A stretch of DNA of 12,612 bases from Hyphomicrobiales bacterium (GTDB lineage: Bacteria > Pseudomonadota > Alphaproteobacteria > Rhizobiales > Beijerinckiaceae). Under the pieces are notes generated by a model. The model saw only the letters and a program-made list of their open reading frames with translations, was not told the DNA's origin and did no database searches. Position numbers and translations under genes: made by a program. The stretch lies in the NCBI GenBank assembly GCA_025363375.1, contig JANYDZ010000673.1, forward strand, positions 1-12,612. Reading direction: 5' to 3'. This document shows positions 7,291-12,612 of this stretch, piece after piece. Position 1 is the first letter of the stretch; each line of letters opens with the position of its first letter.

Positions 7291-8328
7291 ATGAGCGACA
7301 TCATCAAGACCGACGTAGTCATCGTCGGCGCCGGCCCCGTCGGCCTTTTCGCGGTTTTTGAACTGGGCCTGCTCGATATCAAGGCCCATCTCATCGACAT
7401 TCTGCCGCGCGCCGGCGGCCAGTGCACCGAGCTCTACCCGGAAAAGCCCATCTACGACATTCCCGGCTTTCCCATCATCAATGGACAAGAGCTTGTCGAT
7501 AATCTGCTGAAGCAGATCGAACCGTTCCATCCGACCTTTCACTTCAATGAACAGGTCGAGGGGCTGGAAATTCTCGGCACGCCCGACGCGCCGTTGTTTC
7601 GCGTCTCCACCAATGGCGGCCAGACGTTTGAATGCAAGGTTGTGATCGTCGCCGCCGGCGGCGGCTCCTTCCAGCCGAAAAAGCCGCCCATCGCGGGGAT
7701 CGACGCCTACGAGGGCAAGTCGATTTTCTACGCCGTGCGCAAGATGGAGACCATGCGCGGAAAGCGCGTTCTCATCGTCGGCGGCGGCGACAGCGCGCTC
7801 GACTGGACGCTCAACCTGCAACCCATCGCGGACCGCGTCGTCCTGCTGCATCGCCGCGACGATTTCCGCGCCGCGCCGCATTCGGTCAACGCCATGCGCG
7901 AACTCGTAGCGGGCAAGAAGATGGACCTGACAATTGGTCAGGTCATGGGCCTTAAGGGCGACAACGGCGTGTTGACCCACGCCAGCGTGCGCGGCGCCGA
8001 CAATGCGGTGAGCGATGTGGCCTGCGATGTGATGATGCCCTTTTTCGGCCTCACCATGAAACTCGGACCCATCGCCAACTGGGGCCTGAATTTGCATGAA
8101 AACCTCGTGCCCGCCGACACGGAAAAGTTTGAAACCAGCACGCCGGGCATTTTCGCCATTGGCGACATCAACACCTACCCCGGCAAGCTGAAGCTCATCC
8201 TGTCGGGCTTCCACGAAGCCGCGCTCGCCTCGCAAAAGGCGCATCGCTATGTCTATCCCGACAAGAAGCTGACGTTCCAATACACGACTTCGTCGACGAA
8301 CTTGCAGAAGAAGCTCGGGGTGGCGTGA
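7291..8328 (+). CDS. Ferredoxin-NADP reductase, thioredoxin-reductase-like type
   Basis: The 345-residue flavoprotein has the layout of TrxR-like FNRs (Bacillus YumC / Rhodopseudomonas type). The FAD dinucleotide motif G-A-G-P-V-G is at 13-18, G-Q-C-T-E-L-Y-P at 43-50, the NADPH motif G-G-G-D-S-A at 164-169, the 2'-phosphate-binding H-R-R at 187-189 and F-A-I-G-D-I-N at 288-294 closing on FAD. There is no C-x-x-C redox pair, so it is not a thioredoxin reductase. A C-terminal tail after 325 carries the aromatic and Ser/Thr residues (Y-T-T-S-S-T) that cover the flavin in this family. It passes electrons from NADPH to ferredoxin in the cytoplasm; the [2Fe-2S] ferredoxin at 3580 is the obvious candidate partner. 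AAGGA lies 6 bases before the ATG. Confidence 0.95.
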   Translation: MSDIIKTDVVIVGAGPVGLFAVFELGLLDIKAHLIDILPRAGGQCTELYPEKPIYDIPGFPIINGQELVDNLLKQIEPFHPTFHFNEQVEGLEILGTPDAPLFRVSTNGGQTFECKVVIVAAGGGSFQPKKPPIAGIDAYEGKSIFYAVRKMETMRGKRVLIVGGGDSALDWTLNLQPIADRVVLLHRRDDFRAAPHSVNAMRELVAGKKMDLTIGQVMGLKGDNGVLTHASVRGADNAVSDVACDVMMPFFGLTMKLGPIANWGLNLHENLVPADTEKFETSTPGIFAIGDINTYPGKLKLILSGFHEAALASQKAHRYVYPDKKLTFQYTTSSTNLQKKLGVA

Positions 8329-8669
8329 GGGATTGCTTTTTCCCAAAGCGGGTTGTTGCGATTGGGGACGTTGGGTCGGAAAATCGCCGGTGAGCAACGT
8401 CGTTCGCAAGGCGCCGCCGCCCACGGCTTGATTCAGGCGCGTCCCGCCTGCCTGACGACCCGCCGGTTGACCGAAAGAGCGCCGTTTCACCGCCGGGACC
8501 GAAGGCGCGGTCGTGCCCCGCTGGCGCGCTGGCGCAAACCCGCGCTCGCCCGATCTGGTCGTCACCCCCGCCCTTTCACGCCATCAATTCACCCACCCCG
8601 CGCCGCGCCCTCTCCCAAGCTTGGCCTGAATTGCCCGCCAGCCTGCGGGCGCCAACAGGAGGAAGCTTC
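8329..8669. other. 341-bp gap without a recognisable gene
   Basis: Apart from the weak hairpin at 8367-8401 and the AGGAGGAA ribosome site at 8658-8665 of the next gene, I see nothing certain. Frames open here are continuations of antisense shadows of the FNR gene or lack coding character. A promoter for the ARPP-1 gene is expected, but no -35/-10 pair stands out. Confidence 0.6.
8367..8401 (+). terminator. Possible hairpin downstream of the FNR gene
   Basis: The perfect 7-bp arms GACGTTG (8367-8373) and CAACGTC (8395-8401) flank a 21-nt loop, 39 bases after the FNR stop. There is no T-tract and the loop is long, so this is a weak terminator call. Confidence 0.2.
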
Positions 8670-9755
8670 ATGTCGCAGACCGCATCCCGCCGAAATTTCA
8701 TTCGCGTCCTCGCCTTGCTCCCCGGCTTCGCCGCCGCATCGGGCTGGGCGCTTGCCGAAACGCCGCCCGAGCGGCGCGTTTCCGGGCCCTTCGTGCATGA
8801 AAACCTCGCCATCTATCTGGTGCATGGTCCCTCCACGGCAGGCCAGGTTCCCCTGACGCTGGCCGAAGCCATGGCGCGCGGCAAGACCCACGTTTACGAA
8901 ACCGACAACGTCAGCGAACTTTCCATCGAGAACGTCGGCGACGAGGAAGTCTTCGTGCAGGCCGGCGACATTGTGAAAGGCGGCAAGCAGGACCGCGTTC
9001 TGACGGTGAGCCTCGTACTGCCGGCAAGGTCCGGCAAGATGCCGATCGCCGCCTATTGCGTCGAGCAGGGGCGCTGGAACGCGCGCGGACGCGAGGATGC
9101 GACCAAATTCGCGACCTCCCAAGCCGCCCTCCCCTCGCGCGAGGCGAAACTGGCCATGAAAGTCGCGGCTGCACCTGTGGTCGACCCTTCCCCGACAGCC
9201 AGCCTGAGCCAGTCCAGGACCCTGTCGGCCCGTGTGGCGCCCTCCGCGCAAAATAAGGTGTGGGACAGCGTGTCAAAGACGCAGGATCGGTTGGCCCGCT
9301 CGATCGGAGCGTCCGTGGCCGCGCGCGAATCGCAGACCAGCATGCAGCTCACCCTGGAAAACGCAAAGCTGAAGTCTTCCCAAACCGCGTTCGCCAAGGC
9401 GCTGGCGGACAAGGGGACCCTCGACACCGACGTTGTCGGTTATGTCTTCGCCGTCAACGGCAAGATCAACAGCGCCGATCTCTATCCCTCCAACGGTCTG
9501 TTTCGCAAAATGTGGGGAAAGAATTTCGACGCCAGCGTCACCGAAGCGCTCGCGGCCAGGGCCGACGGCGCCGGAGAGGCCCCCTCGATCGACGCTGTGC
9601 TCGCCTTCCTCGACGCCGCCGAGCGGGGCAGATCAAGCGAACGCGAAATCAACAAAACCGCGCGGCTCGAAACGCGCGAGGCCGACGCCGGTTTCATGTT
9701 CGAGACGCGCGGCGGGAAGGGCGGCTACGCGCATCGCAATTATCTGGCCAAATAA
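8670..9755 (+). CDS. Tat-exported ARPP-1 (DUF6569-like) domain protein
   Basis: The product is 361 residues. The N-terminus has a twin-arginine signal (S-R-R-N-F-I-R at 6-12, hydrophobic core, A-L-A-E about 27-30), which implies export in folded form. The mature protein carries the ARPP-1 signature: T-L-A-E-A-M-A-R-G (63-71), a V-x-E-T-D-x-V-x-E-L-S-I-E-N segment, G-D-I-V-K-G-G-K-Q-D-R (99-109), and Y-C-V-E-Q-G-R-W (129-136), then a helical section and a beta-rich C-terminal part. The family's function is not established; its name comes from associations with ADP-ribosylglycohydrolase and rhodanese-phosphatase proteins. The single mature cysteine (Cys130) lies in the most conserved motif. The start is ATG at 8670 after AGGAGGAA. 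Followed by a strong hairpin and the MsrQ gene 115 bases on. Confidence 0.8.
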   Translation: MSQTASRRNFIRVLALLPGFAAASGWALAETPPERRVSGPFVHENLAIYLVHGPSTAGQVPLTLAEAMARGKTHVYETDNVSELSIENVGDEEVFVQAGDIVKGGKQDRVLTVSLVLPARSGKMPIAAYCVEQGRWNARGREDATKFATSQAALPSREAKLAMKVAAAPVVDPSPTASLSQSRTLSARVAPSAQNKVWDSVSKTQDRLARSIGASVAARESQTSMQLTLENAKLKSSQTAFAKALADKGTLDTDVVGYVFAVNGKINSADLYPSNGLFRKMWGKNFDASVTEALAARADGAGEAPSIDAVLAFLDAAERGRSSEREINKTARLETREADAGFMFETRGGKGGYAHRNYLAK

Positions 9756-9777
9756 ATCGCCGGCCAAACAAATCGCC
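9746..9777. repeat. 16-bp tandem duplication across the ARPP-1 stop codon
   Basis: GGCCAAAtAAATCGCC (9746-9761) is followed directly by GGCCAAAcAAATCGCC (9762-9777), one mismatch. The first copy contains the TAA stop (9753-9755). In the second copy the T of the TAA is a C, and it lies outside the gene. Confidence 0.9.
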
Positions 9778-9782
9778 GGCGA
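9757..9782 (+). terminator. GC-rich hairpin immediately after the ARPP-1 stop
   Basis: TCGCCGGC (9757-9764) and GCCGGCGA (9775-9782) form a perfect 8-bp stem with a 10-nt loop, starting 2 bases after the stop. The second arm is half of a 10-bp palindrome created by the tandem duplication. It lacks a T-run, so it may terminate poorly or stabilise the mRNA end. Confidence 0.45.
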
Positions 9783-9789
9783 AGCGACG

Positions 9790-9808
9790 CTCACAATTGT
9801 TTTGTGAG
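9790..9808. promoter_or_regulatory. Palindrome CTCACAA-N5-TTGTGAG upstream of msrQ
   Basis: A perfect 7-bp inverted repeat with a 5-nt spacer lies 62 bases before the msrQ start, and a third TTGTGAG half-site follows at 9831-9837. The symmetric spacing fits a dimeric regulator site better than a terminator (low GC). No regulator is encoded in the window. Confidence 0.4.
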
Positions 9809-9856
9809 AATGTGATTTCGGGCGCGCCGCTTGTGAGCCCCACATCCGGCGCGCTC

Positions 9857-9865
9857 TGCTATAAG
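9857..9865 (+). promoter_or_regulatory. Extended -10 element placing the transcript start at or near the msrQ ATG
   Basis: TGC-TATAAG (9857-9865) is an extended -10 box ending 5 bases before the ATG at 9871. The usual -10 to start distance puts transcription initiation at about the A of the ATG, suggesting a leaderless message. The AAGG within it (9863-9866) could instead act as a closely spaced ribosome site on a longer transcript. Confidence 0.35.
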
Positions 9866-9870
9866 GCCGC

Positions 9871-10758
9871 ATGACCCACGCGACCGACCTTGCCCCCTGG
9901 ATGCCCTGGAACGACCGAGCCGGTCGCCTTTCCCGGCTGAAACTCGCCTGCTGTCTCGCCTTGCTGGCGCCGACCTTCTGGATGGCGCTTGAATTTGCCA
10001 TGGGTTGGTTGTCGCCCAAACCCTTCACCGACCTTGTGCGCGAGAGCGGCGACTGGGCGATGCGCATTCTTGTGATTTCGCTGGCGGTGACGCCGCTGCG
10101 CTGGGTGACCCGCTGGAACAAGCTGATCCTCGTGCGCCGCATGCTGGGGCTGGCGGCGCTGTTCTACACGCTCGCGCACATCGCTCTGTGGTGCGTCGAT
10201 CTGAAATTCGCCTGGCTGCAAATCCTGTTTGAAATGTTCATGCGGCTGTTTCTGACGGTGGGACTCGCCGCGACCTTGCTGATGACCGCGCTGGGCGTCA
10301 CCTCGAACGATTTCTACATCAAAAAGCTGGGCGCCCGGCGATGGAACGGATTGCACGCGTGGGTCTATGCCGCCGCGGCGCTGAGTCTCGTGCATTTCTT
10401 CATGGAAATCCGCCTCGACGCGACGGAAGCCGCGCTGATGACCGGATTTTTCGTGCTTCTGATGGCGTTCCGTTTCGTGCGCAAAAAGCTGACGCCCGGC
10501 CTCGTCTCGCTCGGCGCCACCGCCCTGTTGTGCGGCGTCGCGACGGCGCTCATTGAAGCCCTCTACTACACGCTTTCGACGCGGGTGACGATTTCGCGCG
10601 TGCTGGAGGCGAATTTCGATTTCTCCTACACAATCAGGCCGGCCTGGTGGGTGCTCGCCGCGGGCCTCGTCATCGCCTTGCTCGCCGCCTGGCGCAACCG
10701 CGTCGCGCCCGCGCCGTCCGTCACGCGGGCCCGCTCAGTCCTTGCCGGCGCCGAATAG
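9871..10758 (+). CDS. msrQ: MsrQ/YedZ-like haem-binding membrane protein with C-terminal extension
   Basis: The 295-residue polytopic protein belongs to the ferric-reductase-like/YedZ family. Hydrophobic helices lie near 24-45, 63-78, 91-109, 118-143, 160-178, 186-203, 211-235 and 258-274. Candidate haem ligands are His103 (Y-T-L-A-H-I), His162 (G-L-H-A-W-V-Y) and His175 (S-L-V-H-F-F). The R-R-M-L-G-L segment (89-94) is typical of MsrQ. MsrQ transfers electrons from the quinone pool or a flavin reductase across the inner membrane to the periplasmic methionine sulfoxide reductase MsrP. No msrP is in the window. At 295 residues it is longer than E. coli MsrQ (about 211); the extra part gives about two more helices. 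It overlaps the convergent YcjF-family gene by 24 bases. Confidence 0.85.
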   Translation: MTHATDLAPWMPWNDRAGRLSRLKLACCLALLAPTFWMALEFAMGWLSPKPFTDLVRESGDWAMRILVISLAVTPLRWVTRWNKLILVRRMLGLAALFYTLAHIALWCVDLKFAWLQILFEMFMRLFLTVGLAATLLMTALGVTSNDFYIKKLGARRWNGLHAWVYAAAALSLVHFFMEIRLDATEAALMTGFFVLLMAFRFVRKKLTPGLVSLGATALLCGVATALIEALYYTLSTRVTISRVLEANFDFSYTIRPAWWVLAAGLVIALLAAWRNRVAPAPSVTRARSVLAGAE

Positions 10759-11781
10759 AAACGGCGCGACATCGTTGACGCCCGGCGCCGGCGCCGCCGC
10801 GAATGGCATGGGCCGGCACACCGCCATGGCGGAAAGACCCACGCGCGCGGTGAGCAGGCCGTTGAGAACCCCCTCCCCCAGCCGCGCCGACAACCTTGCG
10901 GCGATGCCGTGGCCAAGCACTTGTTGCACAAGGGAATCTCCCACCGCCATGCCGCCGGTGATGGCCAGATGCGCGCCGACCGAACGCGCAATGCGCAAAA
11001 AGCCGAGCAAACCCGGACGACCGCCGTAAATCTCGGCGATCCGCCGCGTCAACCGCGCCGTTTGCGCGGCGACGAAAATCACGTCCAGCAGCGCGCGCGG
11101 CGAAATCGCCGTCACCACCGAAACCCGACGCGCCGCCAGCGCGATCTCGCGCCGCGCTTTTTCATCCAATGGCTGCATGAAGCTGCGCTCGGCGATATCT
11201 ATGAGATCCCGGCCGTCGATAATCTCGCGCGAAAGATCGTCAAGTCTCGCGCGGGCTTGCGCGGTATCCGCGCGCAAAACGTACATCGCCGCAAGAGTCT
11301 TCACGCAAACACGCGCGGATTCGCGAGCGTCGGCGGCGCGCGCGGCGGCGAAATCCGCGTGTAATTTCGCGATGCGTTTTTGTTGGAAAAGACTGCGAAT
11401 TTCGCGCGCCAGCAATACCGCCAGCGCCAGCCCCGCCAACGCCAACAAACCGACGCCAACCCAGCCAAGCGCCGTCGATCGGACGAAAAGCTGCTCGACA
11501 AGATTGGCGAACCAGACGCCGATCGCCAACGACGCCAGCGCGCCTGTCGCCGACCAGAAGAGGCCGCCCCAGGTCAACGCCTTGCGCGCGGTCATGCCGC
11601 GCTTCTGGGCGTCCTCCACAGCGGCCTCGTCGGGATCCAGGCCCGGGGCCGCCTCCGCCGCATAGGCGTCCGGCTGCGGCTCGATCACCGGCCTCGAACG
11701 ACGCCCCTCCTCCTCGGCGAAAGCCACTCCCGAACCATCAAGGCGGAAGGCGCGGGGGCGGGCGGAACGGGCGTCGGTCAT
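10735..11781 (-). CDS. ycjF: YcjF/UPF0283-family (DUF697) inner-membrane protein
   Basis: The product is 348 residues, the usual length for the TIGR01620/YcjF family. A polar N-terminal tail (1-66, Pro/Glu/Asp-rich) precedes two membrane helices (about 72-92 and 104-126), then a basic amphipathic stretch and a long helical C-terminal domain. The conserved region A-I-S-P-R-A-L-L-D-V-I-F-V (225-237), I-Y-G-G-R-P-G (251-257) and the G-D-S-L-V-Q-Q motif (281-287) are DUF697 features. The family's function is unknown; it usually sits downstream of the P-loop protein YcjX, which is absent here. The ATG at 11781 was chosen because homology begins there; there is no clear ribosome site. The same frame continues upstream without a stop into the decayed ATPase fragment. 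Confidence 0.85.
   Translation of the reverse strand: MTDARSARPRAFRLDGSGVAFAEEEGRRSRPVIEPQPDAYAAEAAPGLDPDEAAVEDAQKRGMTARKALTWGGLFWSATGALASLAIGVWFANLVEQLFVRSTALGWVGVGLLALAGLALAVLLAREIRSLFQQKRIAKLHADFAAARAADARESARVCVKTLAAMYVLRADTAQARARLDDLSREIIDGRDLIDIAERSFMQPLDEKARREIALAARRVSVVTAISPRALLDVIFVAAQTARLTRRIAEIYGGRPGLLGFLRIARSVGAHLAITGGMAVGDSLVQQVLGHGIAARLSARLGEGVLNGLLTARVGLSAMAVCRPMPFAAAPAPGVNDVAPFLFGAGKD
10748..10767. terminator. GC hairpin at the msrQ/YcjF convergent overlap
   Basis: GCGCCG (10748-10753) and CGGCGC (10762-10767) form an all-GC 6-bp stem with an 8-nt AT-rich loop holding the msrQ stop codon (10756-10758). It could serve both transcripts. There is no T-tract. Confidence 0.35.
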
Positions 11782-11849
11782 GGGAGTAAAGTGTGGGCGC
11801 CGGCGCGGGGCGTCAAGGGACGCGCATTGCATTCGCTCAACCCGGTCCG

Positions 11850-11997
11850 CCTGCAACGCCGACGCCTGCAACGCCGACGCCTGCAACGCCAACGTCATCC
11901 CGCAATTGTTCGGCCCGGTCAAAACAACGGTTTGCCCGAGGCGCATGTCCGCCTCCTCAAGCGTCTTGAAGTTTCGAATTCCTGGTCGAGTCGGCAT
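11850..11997 (-). pseudogene. 5' remnant of an AAA-type ATPase with a broken Walker A motif
   Basis: From an ATG at 11997 the minus strand encodes about 40 residues typical of the start of an AAA_21/OLD-like ATPase: an 'I-R-N-F-K-T-L-E-E-A-D-M-R-L-G' strand, then T-V-V-L-T-G-P-N-N-C-G-M-T. The P-loop consensus is G-x4-G-K-[ST]; here the invariant Lys is Met (ATG for AAG). After A-L-Q-A the sequence passes into three 15-bp repeats and then into unrelated codons that run in frame into the YcjF-family start, so the remaining several hundred residues are lost. It is not the YcjX partner of YcjF. The read-through frame (10735-11997) should not be taken as one fused gene. Confidence 0.6.
11851..11895. 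repeat. Three 15-bp tandem repeats at the break point of the ATPase remnant
   Basis: CTGCAACGCCGACGC occurs at 11851-11865 and 11866-11880 exactly, and as CTGCAACGCCAACGT at 11881-11895. On the minus strand it encodes repeated A-L-Q-A-S. It marks where similarity to an ATPase stops, so slippage probably accompanied the deletion. Confidence 0.85.
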
Positions 11998-12051
11998 GGC
12001 GAGAACATCATCCGCCCTGACGGACCAGGGCTGCCTTTGTCTCGACGGCCC

Positions 12052-12501
12052 TTATTCCGCCGCGATCCTCGCCGCGACTGGGTCCTTCAAGCCGAGAATC
12101 CGGCGCGCGTTGTCGTAAAAAAGCTTCTGCCTGTCGGTGGCGCTGAGCGGCACGTCCTCCAGCAGCTTCAGGCAGGTCGCCGGATCCCAGCAGGGATAGT
12201 CGGTGCCGTACATGACACGGTCGATGCCATAATACTCGATGGCGAATTTCTGGCCCGCCGTGTGCGGCGACACCGTGTCCGTGTACATGCGCTTCATGTA
12301 TTCACTCACCGGGCGCGGCAGATTCGCGGCCTTGGTGTTCTTGTCCATGCGGCCCGACTGATAGGGCAGCGCGCCGCCCGTGTGCGACATGACGATTTTC
12401 AGATCGTGCCGCTCCATCAGTCCGGACAGAATCAGGCGCGAGGCGGCGACGCTCACCTCGATGACCCGGCCCAGCGAAAGGTGCAGCGCGCCGTTGTAAA
12501 G
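12052..12501 (-). CDS. Amidohydrolase-2 family metal-dependent hydrolase, 5'-truncated
   Basis: About 147 residues of the C-terminal part of a PF04909 amidohydrolase (TIM-barrel hydrolase/decarboxylase) remain. Motifs: L-H-L-S-L-G-R-V-I-E-V at the left end, S-H-T-G-G-A-L-P with a metal/active-site His (25 counting from the GTG at 12456), and Y-G-T-D-Y-P with the catalytic Asp (86). The frame meets a TAA at 12502-12504 exactly where base composition drops to about 30% GC, so the N-terminal half is missing. A short version starting at GTG 12456 is open but could not fold as an enzyme. Relatives are often found with Bug receptors in aromatic or carboxylate catabolism. The cause may be disruption or a false join. 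Confidence 0.75.
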   Translation of the reverse strand, partial: LYNGALHLSLGRVIEVSVAASRLILSGLMERHDLKIVMSHTGGALPYQSGRMDKNTKAANLPRPVSEYMKRMYTDTVSPHTAGQKFAIEYYGIDRVMYGTDYPCWDPATCLKLLEDVPLSATDRQKLFYDNARRILGLKDPVAARIAAE

Positions 12502-12612
12502 TTAAAACTTGAATTGTAGTTGGTTGGTTCTGTGCTTATTGTTGTAGGAATGTTTAATTTTATTGCAAGTATGAATATTTCGATATCAATGCTGTTTGAT
12601 TTCATGCCTTCT
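12499..12612. other. AT-rich tail, foreign DNA or chimeric join
   Basis: By count, about 34 of the last 112 bases are G or C, against roughly two-thirds elsewhere. The change is abrupt at about 12499 and begins with AAGTTaaAACTT, a short inverted repeat. On the minus strand one frame is open from the edge to past the junction (…D-I-E-I-F-I-L-A-I-K-L-N-I-P…), vaguely like a GT2 glycosyltransferase; the plus strand is also open after 12519. Too short to identify. Confidence 0.6.

Noticed and set aside
8329..8344. GGGA...TCCC next to a T-run as an FNR terminator
   Set aside because: Only four base pairs, and the T-run lies in the loop rather than after the stem.
7165..8565. 466-codon minus-strand frame over the FNR gene
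   Set aside because: The plus strand encodes a clear FNR with all cofactor motifs; the antisense product has no recognisable domain.
10735..11997. 420-residue fusion of an ATPase start with the YcjF-family protein
   Set aside because: The frame is continuous only because the ATPase remnant and linker lack stops; the ATPase is about 40 residues with a dead P-loop, and YcjF homology starts at 11781.

Overview
The window is GC-rich chromosomal DNA of alphaproteobacterial type, most likely Hyphomicrobiales (Rhizobiales). This is inferred from the combination of an adrenodoxin-type ferredoxin, a thioredoxin-reductase-like ferredoxin-NADP reductase (FNR), a YcjF-family membrane protein, orphan 'Bug' binding proteins and a huge two-TM coiled-coil protein. 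I cannot name the genus. The last ~110 bases are about 30% GC and do not look like the same genome.

Layout, left to right. (1) <1-2792, minus: a very large membrane-anchored coiled-coil protein running off the left edge, with at least 14 tandem repeats of 29 residues. (2) 3074-3900, plus: a small stand-alone Hpt phosphotransfer protein and a [2Fe-2S] ferredoxin. (3) 3910-7037, minus: a three-gene operon, Bug-type binding protein / NHL beta-propeller / Bug-type binding protein, all three with export signals, transcribed from an AT-rich divergent promoter region (about 7111-7200). (4) 7291-8328, plus: the NADPH-dependent FNR, the likely electron donor to the ferredoxin. (5) 8670-9755, plus: a Tat-exported ARPP-1-domain protein of unknown function, followed by a hairpin. 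(6) 9871-10758, plus: an MsrQ/YedZ-like haem membrane protein without MsrP, possibly leaderless. (7) 10735-11781, minus: a YcjF/DUF697-family protein whose 3' end overlaps msrQ. (8) 11850-11997, minus: the decayed 5' end of an AAA ATPase with a broken Walker A motif, ending in a 15-bp triplet repeat. (9) 12052-12501, minus: the C-terminal half of an amidohydrolase-2 enzyme, cut off at an abrupt composition break.

How the parts may work together. The ferredoxin and FNR form a plausible NADPH -> FNR -> [2Fe-2S] chain, but the Bug/NHL/Bug operon sits between them on the opposite strand and looks inserted. The Bug/NHL module and the truncated amidohydrolase resemble the uptake/degradation gene sets common in soil proteobacteria, but the partner TctA/TctB permease is absent here. 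The right-hand end (dead ATPase, tandem repeats, truncated amidohydrolase, AT-rich tail) looks like a rearranged region or an assembly junction. Both convergent gene pairs carry a GC-rich hairpin over the stop codons, as does the end of the ARPP-1 gene.
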